Source: Micromonospora sp. RHAY321
GTDB lineage: Bacteria; Actinomycetota; Actinomycetes; Mycobacteriales; Micromonosporaceae
DNA: 64,000 nucleotides
Direction: 5' to 3'
NCBI RefSeq assembly: GCF_023896955.1
Contig: NZ_JAMHIW010000021.1
Span: forward strand, 1 to 64,000
Shown here one piece after another: positions 33,068-44,155 of the stretch; the stretch's first letter is position 1; every line of letters begins with the position of its first letter. The translations under genes were made by a program, and so were the position numbers. The notes beneath the pieces are model-generated. The model was not told the DNA's origin. It saw only the letters and a program-made list of their open reading frames with translations, and ran no database searches.

Positions 33068-34284
33068 CTGATGTCCCCGTCCCGCTCGTAGAGGTGCTGT
33101 ACCGGCCCGTCGTCGTGCTCCCCGGGCGGTGGGCCGGTCGACTCCGGCCCGGCCCGGTCCGGCGTGACCAGGCTGACGACCACCTCGTCGGGGCCGGAGA
33201 CCACGGTCAGCCGGGCCCACTCCTGGGCGTCGGCGAGGAGGCCGGTGAGCGGGTCGGCCAGCCCGCGGCGGATCTCCACCGGCAGCGGTGGCGGACTGCC
33301 GATGGTGACCAGGTCGATGGGCAGTCCGTTGCGTTCGGCCAGGTCGGCCGCAGCGCGCAGTTCGTGCAGCAGGGGGTCGGGCACGTCGTCGGACTCGGCG
33401 ATCAGGCGGCGCAGTCGAGCCGCCGCCAGCACGCACCGGCGCTGCACCTCCGGGTCGTCCGGGTCGGCCTGCCCGGCGGCCAGTTCCCCGAGCACCCGCC
33501 CGGCCGCCGCGGCGGCCAGCGTGAGGCGGTCCCGGCGTTCCCGGAGGCCCCGCTCGGCGGCGGCCCGCTCCGCCGCTATCGCGTGACCGGCGGCCGCGGT
33601 GGCAGCCCGTTGCCGGGCCAGGCCGACGATCGCCGCGCTGCCCGCGAAGACCGCCACCGGCAGCGAGGAGGTGCCGTACGCGTACATCACGTAGCGGGCC
33701 AGGTCGGCCGTGTCGGGGCCGTGCCAGAGCACGGCGACCAGGGCGATCAGCGCGTGTGCGGCCAGCAGCGCGACGAGGCCGGCCACCTGCCGGCCCCACA
33801 GCGCCAGCACGAAGAACCACGCGAGCGTCCCCCACACCCAGTTGGCGGCGGCGAACAGCTGCCGTTCGCCGACGGCGGCGAAGACGGCCGCGTCGACGGC
33901 GAGCAGCAGCCCGGCGAGCGGCCACGGTGCCAACGCCGCGCCGAGCAGCAGCCGTACCCCGGCGACCGCGCCGGCGACCGCGACCAGGACCCAGCCGCCG
34001 AGCACCACCCCCGGCGCGGCGTAGTCCGCGCGGGCCGCCAGCACCGCCGGCAGGCCGATGGCGACGTGCCAGGCCAGCGCGATGGCGACGGCGGCGATCC
34101 GGGCACCACGGTCGGAGGCGTGCGCCACCGCCGCCGCCGGCGCGGCGGCGAGCGCCACCGACGGTGTCGGGGTTCGAGGCCCTGGCACGCTGGTCGGGCC
34201 CGGCTGGAGCAGCGGCACCGGAGACCACAGTGGTGCCTCCGGTGCTCCGGTGCGCTCCGCCGGAGCCCCGAGGTCAGCCGACAC
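33040..34284 (-). CDS. Degenerate membrane sensor kinase-like protein
   Basis: A 414-aa protein with several membrane helices (about 60-240) and a cytoplasmic part like NarX-type kinases, but the dimerisation helix lacks the phospho-accepting histidine: where the upstream kinase has RDLHDTVLG it reads RRDRLTLAAAAAGRVLGELA. The ATP-binding region is shortened, and no DxGxG motif is visible. It is probably a regulatory partner or pseudokinase. It overlaps both neighbours (11 bp upstream, 28 bp downstream), so all three genes are one operon. Confidence 0.75.
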   Translation of the reverse strand: MSADLGAPAERTGAPEAPLWSPVPLLQPGPTSVPGPRTPTPSVALAAAPAAAVAHASDRGARIAAVAIALAWHVAIGLPAVLAARADYAAPGVVLGGWVLVAVAGAVAGVRLLLGAALAPWPLAGLLLAVDAAVFAAVGERQLFAAANWVWGTLAWFFVLALWGRQVAGLVALLAAHALIALVAVLWHGPDTADLARYVMYAYGTSSLPVAVFAGSAAIVGLARQRAATAAAGHAIAAERAAAERGLRERRDRLTLAAAAAGRVLGELAAGQADPDDPEVQRRCVLAAARLRRLIAESDDVPDPLLHELRAAADLAERNGLPIDLVTIGSPPPLPVEIRRGLADPLTGLLADAQEWARLTVVSGPDEVVVSLVTPDRAGPESTGPPPGEHDDGPVQHLYERDGDIRWAQTRWRK

Positions 34285-35452
34285 CGGGCCACTCCAACCG
34301 GATCAGGGTGCCCGCGCCGGGTGCCGAGCGCACCTCGGCCCGCCCACCGATCGCCGCCATCCGGCCGCGGACGGACTCGCGCAGCCCGTACCGGTGCGGT
34401 GGGACGCTGGCCGGGTCGAAGCCGGGGCCGTCGTCGGTCACCTCGACCACGACGGCGACCGCGTTCCGGGTCAGCCGCAGCGTGGCCTGCGCGCCCGGCG
34501 CGTGCCGGACCACGTTGGACAGCGCCGCGTAGGTGCTGTCGGTGATCGCGTCGGCCACCCCGGCGGGCACCGCGCACGATGCCAGCTCCAGGCGCACCCG
34601 TAGCTCGGGCAGCCGCTCGGGCACCGTCCGCAACCGCCCGTCAAGCGGCACCGGGCCGTCGCCGGGCACCGGCCCGACGTCGGTCAGTGCGACGAGGGTA
34701 CGCAGGTCGGCGGCGCACCGTTCGCGGAACGCGACCGACGGCCCGGGTACGGCGCCGAGCCCCACCATGGTCAGCGTGCCGAGCACCGTGTCGTGCAGGT
34801 CGCGGTTCTGCCGGCGTTCGGCCTCCCGGGCGGCCCGGGCGACCAACGATTCCCGGGTCAGCCGCTGGTGCTCGGCGAAAGCCCGGTCCGCCCGACCGAT
34901 CCGGCGGCGCATCACCGTCGCCATCATCGCCGTGCAGGCGGTCTGCACCAGCAGGGTGGCCGCGTGCGCGCGTGCCTCGGCGGGATTGCCGGCCGCCTGC
35001 GTCCCGGCCACGTACGAGGCGGTGACCAGCAGCCCGGCCGGGATCGACCAGCGTGCCAGGGCGGTGGCCTGCGTGTTGATCACGGTGGTGCTGGCCAGCA
35101 CCGCGATCCAGCTGCCCTCGCCGGGTAGCACCTCGGGCGCCACCAGGCGGGGGATGAGCAGGCAGGCCAGCACGGTGACCACGACGTCACCGGCGACCAG
35201 GGTCGGGGTGATCCCGTGGCGCAGCGCGCGGGCGGCGTACCAGACAGACCAGCCGGTCAACGCGGCCACGCCGGGCAGCAGGAGGGCCGGCTCGACCGGC
35301 GGGGTACGCACCGACAGCGCGACCACCGCCCCGACCAACCCGCAGGTCAGGCGCAGTAGTGCCGGCAACGTGGTGAAGATGAAGCCGAGTGCGCCGCCGG
35401 CCGGGTTGTCCAGCGCGGGCGGCGGCACAGGCGGAGTGGCAACGGCCGGCAT
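34274..35452 (-). CDS. Two-component sensor histidine kinase (HisKA_3 type)
   Basis: A 392-aa membrane kinase. Hydrophobic segments fill about 20-180, the HisKA_3 helix carries H220 (RRQNRDLHDTVLGTLTMV), and the ATPase domain shows TYAALSNVVRHA (N-box) and VTDDGPGFDPASVPPHRYGLRESVRGRM (G boxes). It should phosphorylate the response regulator encoded two genes downstream. AAGGA lies 9 nt before ATG 35452. No sensory domain outside the membrane is visible, so the signal may be membrane state. Confidence 0.9.
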   Translation of the reverse strand: MPAVATPPVPPPALDNPAGGALGFIFTTLPALLRLTCGLVGAVVALSVRTPPVEPALLLPGVAALTGWSVWYAARALRHGITPTLVAGDVVVTVLACLLIPRLVAPEVLPGEGSWIAVLASTTVINTQATALARWSIPAGLLVTASYVAGTQAAGNPAEARAHAATLLVQTACTAMMATVMRRRIGRADRAFAEHQRLTRESLVARAAREAERRQNRDLHDTVLGTLTMVGLGAVPGPSVAFRERCAADLRTLVALTDVGPVPGDGPVPLDGRLRTVPERLPELRVRLELASCAVPAGVADAITDSTYAALSNVVRHAPGAQATLRLTRNAVAVVVEVTDDGPGFDPASVPPHRYGLRESVRGRMAAIGGRAEVRSAPGAGTLIRLEWPGVG

Positions 35453-35680
35453 CGGGAGGTGTCCTTCCGACAACGACCCGGACCGGGTCCGCGCGGCGGA
35501 TCGACATCGGAGAATAGCATGGCCGGCGGCAAGTAACGACGCATTATGTGCGGACAGTCGCCCGTGAGTCACGCTTTGTCGACTAGCTCGAGCGGGGTTG
35601 GACGGTTGCCGTCCGGTCGGCGGGAATCGCGGCGAGGCGTGGACCTCGCCGGCGCCCTGCCCTGTGGCACGATTTACCAG

Positions 35681-36130
35681 GTGAGCAGCAGATCCGACGC
35701 GACGCAGCGCCTGCGTGACCTCGCGCGGCTGCGCCGGGTCCGCGACCGGATCGACCGGGAGTACGCGCAACCGCTGGACGTGGAGGCGCTCGCTCGCGGC
35801 GCGCACATGTCGGCCGGGCACCTCAGCCGCGAATTCCGGCTCGCCTACGGTGAGTCACCGTACAGCTACCTCATGACGCGGCGTATCGAGCGGGCGATGG
35901 CACTGCTGCGCCGTGGTGAGCTGAGCGTCACCGAGGTCTGTTTCGCGGTGGGCTGCTCGTCGCTGGGCACCTTCAGCACGCGCTTCACCGAGCTGATCGG
36001 CGTGCCGCCCAGCACCTACCGGCGTCAGGTCCAGGACGCGGCGGCGGGCATGCCGTCCTGCGTGGCGAAACAGGTGACCAGACCGGTCAGGAATCGAGAA
36101 GCGCCGGCCGCCGGGCCGCGCCTAGCCTGA
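35681..36130 (+). CDS. AraC-family transcriptional regulator (149 aa)
   Basis: A short regulator consisting only of an AraC double helix-turn-helix: LRRVRDRIDREYAQPLDVEALARGAHMSAGHLSREFRLAYGESPYSYLMTRRIERAMALLRRGELSVTEVCFAVGCSSLGTFSTRFTELIGVPPSTYRR, with no N-terminal ligand-binding domain. GTG 35681 is 7 nt after CACGAT, so I use it in place of longer starts. The promoter of the following UvrA-like gene overlaps its stop codon, so the two are closely linked. Confidence 0.83.
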   Translation: MSSRSDATQRLRDLARLRRVRDRIDREYAQPLDVEALARGAHMSAGHLSREFRLAYGESPYSYLMTRRIERAMALLRRGELSVTEVCFAVGCSSLGTFSTRFTELIGVPPSTYRRQVQDAAAGMPSCVAKQVTRPVRNREAPAAGPRLA

Positions 36131-36135
36131 CTGTC

Positions 36136-38526
<2,391 letters not shown>

Positions 38527-38574
38527 GGGAACCGGGCGCGCCGACCGTCCGTCCCATCGCCTGGAGGAGAGGCG

Positions 38575-39561
38575 GTGGGACGGGTGCGTTCGGTGCGGAC
38601 GGTACTGGTGACGGCACTGGTCGGCGCGGCGCTGGGCGGCTGCGCGGGCCGCGACGGCGGGCCAGCGGTGACGGACGATCCCGGCCCGGCGCGGATCGTC
38701 GAGAAGTGGACGTCCTGCGCCGAGGCGGCACCGCGCTCCGCTGAGCTGCCGGCGCCGGAAGGCGACGACCCGGCGGTCGGGCGGATCGACCCGGCGTTCA
38801 CCCCGGTCGCCGCCGTGGTCTGCGGACGGGAGATCCAGCCGCGCCCCGGCGGCGGTCGCGACCAGGTGGCCACCGAGCGGCGTGCCGAGGAGATCGCTCC
38901 GCTGGTCGCCGCGCTGCGCCTGCCCGACAAGCGGGCGGACGGAGAGATCGCCTGCACCCTCGACATGGTCGTCCCGCCCTGGCTGGCCCTGCTGGACGAG
39001 CGGGGCCGCTGGCTGCGGCCGTACCTGCCGACGGACGAATGCCGCAAGCCGCGCACCGAGGTGCTGGAGGCGCTGGGCGCGCTGCCGCTGACCACGGTGG
39101 AGACTCGTACCGTCGGGCAGGTCGAATCCGCGGCGGCGGAGGCCGCCGGCTGCGAGCAGCGGTGGGCGGACATGGTGTGGGTGGAGAGCACCATGGGACG
39201 GCCCGGACCGCCCGCACCGGCGTCGGGCCCGGACGCGGGGCCGCTGCGCCTCTGCGTCTACCAGGTGCCACCGTCGGAGCAGGGCGGCGGCAAACCGGGC
39301 GGCGACTTCGCGTACGGCGGGCCGCTGCCACCCGACCGGCAGGCGGCCGTGCTCCGCACCCTGGCCAAGGCCCGGCCGGCGGCCGAGTGCGCCACCCCGG
39401 CGTCCCGCTTCGCGGTGCTGCGCCCACTGCACGGCACCGGAGGACCCGACCGGTACGTGGAACTCGACGGCTGCCGCCGATTCCTGGTGCTGCCGACGGC
39501 CGGTGGGTCGCAGCTCGGGCAGGGCGACGCCACGCTCGCCGAGCTGCTGAGGCGCGGCTGA
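38575..39561 (+). CDS. Hypothetical lipoprotein (328 aa)
   Basis: A secreted lipoprotein: signal with LVGAALGGC, Cys23 lipidated. The mature part has several cysteines (TSCAEA, VVCGRE, ACTLD, ECRKP, GCEQR, LCVYQ, DGCRR) suggesting disulfides, and no family I recognise. GTG start after GGAGGAGAGG, about 48 bp after the UvrA-like gene. It converges on the septum-formation gene. Confidence 0.72.
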   Translation: MGRVRSVRTVLVTALVGAALGGCAGRDGGPAVTDDPGPARIVEKWTSCAEAAPRSAELPAPEGDDPAVGRIDPAFTPVAAVVCGREIQPRPGGGRDQVATERRAEEIAPLVAALRLPDKRADGEIACTLDMVVPPWLALLDERGRWLRPYLPTDECRKPRTEVLEALGALPLTTVETRTVGQVESAAAEAAGCEQRWADMVWVESTMGRPGPPAPASGPDAGPLRLCVYQVPPSEQGGGKPGGDFAYGGPLPPDRQAAVLRTLAKARPAAECATPASRFAVLRPLHGTGGPDRYVELDGCRRFLVLPTAGGSQLGQGDATLAELLRRG

Positions 39562-39604
39562 GCGGCTCTTTCGCCGATCCCGCCGTGGGCGGAGCTGACC
39601 CGGG

Positions 39605-40498
39605 TCAGCCGACCGGCAGCACCGCAGGGCCGCCGCCAGCGATGGAGCGGGTGAACGTGCGGCCACCGGACCAGAAGTAGCAGCGCACCCCCCGATCGCC
39701 ACGCGCCCACAGCTCCGGGGAGGGGAAGCGGTACGCGGTGCCGGTGCGGTAGCGCAACTTGGCGTCGATGGGCACCTTGGCGTAACGGCCGACCACCGTA
39801 CGGCAGGCGGAATGGATCGGATCCTCGTCCCGGACGGCATCCTCGTAGGAGCGGTCCGGCGCGGTCCAGATGCCCGCGAACTCGAACTGGTGCGCGGCGG
39901 TGCAGCTGGCCGAGCGCAGCCGGTCCCACTCGTCCTCGTTCATGCAGCCGTAGGTCAGCGGCGAACGGCTGCCCACCGCGTCGCGCAGCGTCCCGGCCCG
40001 TTGGATCGCCCGGTCGCCGTCGCCGTTGGCGCCGTCGACCTCGTCCAGCTCGAAGATGTCGCACCGGTACCAGCGGCTGCCGCCCGTCCAACCGGCCGGT
40101 GAGGTCGGCGCGACCTGCACCGACAGGCGGGCGGTGCGCCAGTCGCCACCGACGAACTGCCTGGCTCGGGTGTCGCAGTCGGCGAAGACGGCGCGCATCG
40201 CCGCCGACTCCACCTTGGGCGGGGCGGTCCGCGCGGCCAGGGCGCCGGTGAAGGTGCCGACGTGGAAGGTCTCCACCAGGTGCGTCTTCGCGCAGTCAAC
40301 CGGGGCGTAGCTGGCGAGGTACGCGCTCGGCTCGGGAATCAGGTGGCACTCGCCGGCCTTCGGGCTGAACTGCTGCGCCTCGGCCATCGGCTTCCAGTCG
40401 TCGGACAGGTCACCGTCCGTGCCGGTCGGCGTGCCGCAGCCGGCAAGCGCCACCGCGATGATGGCGGCAGCGACCGCTGCCCTGGCGTGGCGTCGCAT
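39605..40498 (-). CDS. Septum-formation family lipoprotein
   Basis: A 297-aa lipoprotein: MRRHARAAVAAAIIAVALAGC gives Cys21. The mature domain holds two repeats of the Septum_form type: GECHLIPEPSAYLASYAPVDCAKTHLVETFHVG and, later, YGCMNEDEWDRLRSASCTAAHQFEFAGIW, each with paired cysteines and an ...H.(V/F)E.F core. The family is named for an actinobacterial septum protein; the molecular role is unclear. GGGGAGAA precedes the ATG. Confidence 0.8.
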   Translation of the reverse strand: MRRHARAAVAAAIIAVALAGCGTPTGTDGDLSDDWKPMAEAQQFSPKAGECHLIPEPSAYLASYAPVDCAKTHLVETFHVGTFTGALAARTAPPKVESAAMRAVFADCDTRARQFVGGDWRTARLSVQVAPTSPAGWTGGSRWYRCDIFELDEVDGANGDGDRAIQRAGTLRDAVGSRSPLTYGCMNEDEWDRLRSASCTAAHQFEFAGIWTAPDRSYEDAVRDEDPIHSACRTVVGRYAKVPIDAKLRYRTGTAYRFPSPELWARGDRGVRCYFWSGGRTFTRSIAGGGPAVLPVG

Positions 40499-40667
40499 GT
40501 GTTTCTCCCCGTGGCCCCGTGCCGACGCGCGCAGCATATGGCACCGGCGGAACTGTCGGGCACCTGCTTTCGGCCGGACCGGCGCCACCTCTGGAGACGA
40601 GTCCGGTGACGGCGATCAGCTCGAGGCGCGCCCGGCGACAGTCAGAGGTGCGTCGTATCGTCCGGGC

Positions 40668-41102
40668 ATGGCTGCCCGCATTGATCTGACCCTCGACTCG
40701 ACGGACGCACCGGTGCTCGCCGCGTTCTGGAAGACGGCCCTCGGTTACATCGACGAGCCGCCGCCCGCTCCGTTCGCGACGCGTGAAGAGTGGCTCGCGC
40801 AGCTCGACCCGCCGGAGGACGACGTCGCCGACGACGGCGCGTGGCTGTGTGATCCCGCCGGTGTCGGCCCCAATCTCTCCATCCTCAACGTTCCCGAGCC
40901 CAAGACGGCGAAGAACCGGCTGCACATCGACATCCGCGTCCCGGGTCACGGCAGTCCCGAGGAGCGGTGGGCACGGATCACGGCGGAGGTTCAGCGTCTG
41001 GTGCAGGCGGGCGGGAGCGTCCTGGAGGACGTCGACGGACACCACGTGGTGATGGCCGACCCGGAGGGCAACGAGTTCTGCGTCGCCGCGACCTCACCGT
41101 GA
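40668..41102 (+). CDS. VOC-family glyoxalase-like protein
   Basis: A 144-aa vicinal-oxygen-chelate protein with LDSTDAPVLAAFWKTALGY at the start, LHIDIRVPG in the middle and DVDGHHVVMADPEGNEFCV at the end, the usual one-module PF18029-type pattern. Metal ligands and substrate are not certain. TATCGT lies 6 nt before ATG 40668, suggesting a leaderless mRNA; this decides against longer upstream starts. Confidence 0.85.
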   Translation: MAARIDLTLDSTDAPVLAAFWKTALGYIDEPPPAPFATREEWLAQLDPPEDDVADDGAWLCDPAGVGPNLSILNVPEPKTAKNRLHIDIRVPGHGSPEERWARITAEVQRLVQAGGSVLEDVDGHHVVMADPEGNEFCVAATSP

Positions 41103-41131
41103 CCGACGGCGCCGAAGAAACGCCGTCGTGG

Positions 41132-41305
41132 TCAGCGGGTACGGCGGGCGACCAGCCAACCGGCGACCGCCAGCCCGGCGCCGACCGCCACCACGAGGAG
41201 TGAGTTCCACACCGCCACGCCGAGCAGCACCAGCACCCCGCCGGCCACCGAGAGGGCGTACGCCCGCGGGTTGCGGCTCCTGGTGTTCCGCACCGTCTTC
41301 GTCAT
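41132..41305 (-). CDS. Small two-helix membrane protein (57 aa)
   Basis: MTKTVRNTRSRNPRAYALSV is a positive N-terminus followed by two hydrophobic helices (GGVLVLLGVAVWNSLLVVAVGAGLAVAGWLVA) and RRTR at the end. GAGGGGACC precedes the ATG. Function unknown. Same direction as the next upstream gene (41358-41654), 52 bp apart. Confidence 0.65.
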   Translation of the reverse strand: MTKTVRNTRSRNPRAYALSVAGGVLVLLGVAVWNSLLVVAVGAGLAVAGWLVARRTR

Positions 41306-41357
41306 GCTGGTCCCCTCGGTTGTCGGCCTCGCCGGGCCGCGCCCGCCGGGGTTGTCG

Positions 41358-41654
41358 CTATTTCCACTTGTCGTCCTTGTACAGGTAGGAGAGTTCGATG
41401 CGGTCGATACCGCTGCCCCGGCCGCCACCCCCGGCCCGGTCGGAGACATAGGCGGTGACCGGCACGCCGTCGGCTCGCAACCGGTCCGCCTCAGACGACA
41501 CGTGCCAGCGGTACGCCACTGCACCACCGGCCAGGCCCAGGCCGGCCACCAGTGCGACCAGCCCGGTCACCAGCACCTTCATCCGTGGACGCATACCGCT
41601 GGGCGGTGGTGCGGGCGCAACGCGCCGTCGCTTCTTCACCGGTCCACTCTCCAT
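41358..41654 (-). CDS. Single-pass membrane hypothetical protein (98 aa)
   Basis: A basic N-terminus (VKKRRRV, RPRMK), one membrane helix (VLVTGLVALVAGLGLAGGAVAY) and an extracellular part with a Gly-rich stretch ending YLYKDDKWK. The start may be ATG 41654 or GTG 41639, the latter with GGAGAG 9 nt upstream. No family recognised. Confidence 0.55.
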   Translation of the reverse strand: MESGPVKKRRRVAPAPPPSGMRPRMKVLVTGLVALVAGLGLAGGAVAYRWHVSSEADRLRADGVPVTAYVSDRAGGGGRGSGIDRIELSYLYKDDKWK

Positions 41655-41737
41655 CAGGGACGCAAACCCGTTGCCCGGCAAGGGATCGGACCATCCACGA
41701 ACCGGTCAGACCGGCGGGGCGGCTAAGATCCATCGCC

Positions 41738-42289
41738 GTGACTTCTCCAGATCAGCCCTCGGCCTCGACGTCCGGCCGCCCCCGTCGACGGATCGTCATC
41801 GTCGTCGCGGCGGTACTGGTCCCCGTTCTGCTGGTCGCCGCAGGTGTGGTCACCTATTTCCTCGGCGGATTGAACGACGACGGTCAGTTCCGCGCGGAAC
41901 CACCGGCCTGCGAGACGGTGCAACCGAGCCTGCACCTGCTCGCGACCGCCTACACCGTGCGACCGGAGGGGTCGAACAGCTGCTCGGTGTTCCTGCCCAA
42001 GGATCACCCGGTCTACATCCCGACTCCCGTGATGACCATCGACTACTACGTCGCGACCCCTCAGCGGGAGGACGCGCCAGACGCCGCCAGTGGCGTCCTG
42101 CGCAAACTGGGGTCGGAGGTCAAGCCGCTGTCCGGCGTCGGTGACGAGGCGTACTCCCGGAACCGGAGTGTCTACGTGCGCGTCAGCAACCTCGTCGTGG
42201 GGGTCACGGTGTTCCCTCTTGCCGCGAGCGCGGAGTCCCAGATCCACGACTTCGCCGCCGACCTGGCCGATCGTCTGCGGCGGAGCTGA
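41738..42289 (+). CDS. Membrane-anchored hypothetical protein (183 aa)
   Basis: A proline-rich N-terminus, one membrane helix (IVIVVAAVLVPVLLVAAGVVTYFLGG, about 19-44) and an extracellular domain with paired cysteines (PACETVQ, NSCSVF). It resembles DUF3558-like lipoprotein domains in layout only. GTG 41738 is 8 nt after TAAGAT, consistent with a leaderless mRNA. Divergent from the 98-aa membrane protein gene. Confidence 0.65.
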   Translation: MTSPDQPSASTSGRPRRRIVIVVAAVLVPVLLVAAGVVTYFLGGLNDDGQFRAEPPACETVQPSLHLLATAYTVRPEGSNSCSVFLPKDHPVYIPTPVMTIDYYVATPQREDAPDAASGVLRKLGSEVKPLSGVGDEAYSRNRSVYVRVSNLVVGVTVFPLAASAESQIHDFAADLADRLRRS

Positions 42290-42352
42290 TTCGAGGCGTC
42301 GTCAGCCCACCGCGCGCTTGCGGCGACGCCCCGGTTGCGATTGTGTGCAGAC

Positions 42353-43144
42353 ATGCCGGATCACTCCGACCGTGTCGACTCGTACCTGATCTGCGGGACT
42401 CCTCGCACCGGCAGTTCACTACTGCTCGGATTGTTGGAATCCACCGGTGTCGCCGGTCATCCGCAGGCGTACTTCCGTTCACCGGACGAGCCGCTGTGGG
42501 TCGAACGCTGGCAGATCCGCCGCACCGCCGGGGGCGGCTTCGACTACGCGCACTATGTGCGGGCCGCGCTGGCTGCCGGCCGGACGGACAACGGCGTGTT
42601 CGGCGCGAAGCTCATGTGGGGAACGCTGGACGAGGTGGTCGACAAGCTCGCGAGGGTCCACCCGGATCTGGCTGGCAACGACGTCGCACTACTGGACCGG
42701 GCATTCGGCCGTACCCGGTTCGTCTTCCTGCGCCGCGACGACGTCCTGGCGCAGGCGGTGTCCTGGCTGCGCGCGGAGCAGACAGCCAGGTGGTTCATCG
42801 GCGGCAACGGTGAGATCGGCGGCGACGCCGGCAACGGGCAGGCACCCCGCTTCGACGCGGACGGCATCACGCACCTGATCGAGACGATCAGAGAACACAA
42901 CGCGGCCTGGGAGTCGTGGTTCGCCACGCGGGGGATCCAACCGCTCGTCCTGCGCTACGAGGAACTCGACACGGACATGGTCGCCGCCACGCACCGCGTC
43001 CTCGACTTTCTCGGCCTCCACCTGCCCGAGGGGAGCACTATCGCCGCCCGGCACCAGCGCCAGGCCGACGAACTCAACCGTCAGTGGGTCGAGCGGTACC
43101 GCGAAGAGGTGACCGATGGCCGGGAGGACAAGCCGCTGAGCTGA
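42353..43144 (+). CDS. Stf0-family sulfotransferase
   Basis: A 263-aa PAPS-dependent sulfotransferase of the Stf0 group, whose studied member sulfates trehalose in mycobacterial sulfolipid synthesis. CGTPRTGSSLL (14-24) is the PAPS-binding loop, VFGAKLMWGTLDE follows, and FVFLRRDDVLAQAVSWLRAEQT is the 3'-phosphate-binding segment. No PAPS synthesis genes are near. The substrate here is unknown; no sulfolipid cluster is visible. Confidence 0.88.
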   Translation: MPDHSDRVDSYLICGTPRTGSSLLLGLLESTGVAGHPQAYFRSPDEPLWVERWQIRRTAGGGFDYAHYVRAALAAGRTDNGVFGAKLMWGTLDEVVDKLARVHPDLAGNDVALLDRAFGRTRFVFLRRDDVLAQAVSWLRAEQTARWFIGGNGEIGGDAGNGQAPRFDADGITHLIETIREHNAAWESWFATRGIQPLVLRYEELDTDMVAATHRVLDFLGLHLPEGSTIAARHQRQADELNRQWVERYREEVTDGREDKPLS

Positions 43145-43155
43145 GGTGGTGGTGG

Positions 43156-43228
43156 CGCGCCCGGCAGGATTCGAACCTGCGGCCTTGGGATTAGAAGTCC
43201 CCTGCTCTATCCGCTGAGCTACGGGCGC
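43156..43228 (-). tRNA. tRNA-Arg (anticodon UCU)
   Basis: 73 nt with acceptor stem GCGCCCG/CGGGCGC, D-arm GCTCAGCGGATAGAGC, anticodon loop CTTCTAA (anticodon TCT), T-loop GGTTCGAATCC and discriminator G. CCA is encoded at 43153-43155. It reads AGA codons, rare in this GC-rich genome. Confidence 0.97.
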
Positions 43229-43386
43229 ATGGCGTGGATGTCGCGCCAAGAGGGTACCGCCGCCCGCCCGGCCGGCGGGGAAAAGGGTGCCCGCGTCCAC
43301 GTTGCCGAGCAGGGTCTCACGGGGGTCGGCTGGCCGGCATCCGGGTTCCCGGGGACCGACCCGGCGCTGGACAGTACCCTCGGCTG

Positions 43387-44094
43387 GTGCTGCTGGACTC
43401 CGACGCCGAGAACGACGTCGCCTACGAGCTGTGCCAGATCGTCGGGCGCGCCATCCTGCCGTACCGGTCGTCGGGCGCCCTCGACCAGGGATTCGGCACC
43501 GCGTTCTTCTTCCAGGGCGCCGACGACCCGGTGGGGGAGTCGCTGCTGACGGCGGCCGACCTCGTCGGTGGCCAGGGCGGGGAGTTGAGCCTTCGGGGGA
43601 GCGTCACCGAGCCGGCCGGGGTCGCCCCGGCCGTCATCGCGGAGGGCGACATCAGGCCCGGCTGGGCCCGCTTCCCGGGCGACGGCGTGGCCGTGCTCCC
43701 CGCCGCCGGGCTGCACCGGTACGCGGGCGACGGCGGCTGGCGGTGGCGGGTGCAGCCGGTGCCCGCCGGGATCGCCGCCGGGCCCGAGGTGGTCGCCCGC
43801 CTCGGCGCCGACGCCGGTTCCGCCTTCGTGCTGGCCCACGGGGTACGCGAGGACGGGTCCCGGCCGCTGGAGGTGGCGATCGAGCGGGTGGTCCGTGACG
43901 GGGACACCGTGCGGATCACCACCGAGCTGCCGCCGGGGTACGTCGGGGCGCCGGTCTTCGTCGTGCAGGCCGACGCCGCCGGGGAGGTGTCGCTGTACTG
44001 CCTCGGCCTCGTGCTGCCCGGCGTCGGCGGTCACCCGGTGGCGACCTTCGACCGGATTCGCGCCGTCCTCCCGTCCACGGCCGGCGACGCCTGA
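43387..44094 (+). CDS. Hypothetical protein (235 aa)
   Basis: No family recognised. A soluble, acidic protein with three parts: DAENDVAYELCQIVGRAILPY, a beta-rich middle (GVAVLPAAGLHRYAGDGGWRWRVQPVPAG) and VTFDRIRAVLP-like end (HPVATFDRIRAVLPS). TACCCT lies 6 nt before GTG 43387, so the mRNA is probably leaderless. Next to the tRNA-Arg gene and convergent with the alpha/beta hydrolase. Confidence 0.65.
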   Translation: MLLDSDAENDVAYELCQIVGRAILPYRSSGALDQGFGTAFFFQGADDPVGESLLTAADLVGGQGGELSLRGSVTEPAGVAPAVIAEGDIRPGWARFPGDGVAVLPAAGLHRYAGDGGWRWRVQPVPAGIAAGPEVVARLGADAGSAFVLAHGVREDGSRPLEVAIERVVRDGDTVRITTELPPGYVGAPVFVVQADAAGEVSLYCLGLVLPGVGGHPVATFDRIRAVLPSTAGDA

Positions 44095-44155
44095 GACGAC
44101 CGCGTCGACCTGCGGCCTCCCTGGCTGCCGTGGGCGAGCCGTGGTCCGGTCGGCT

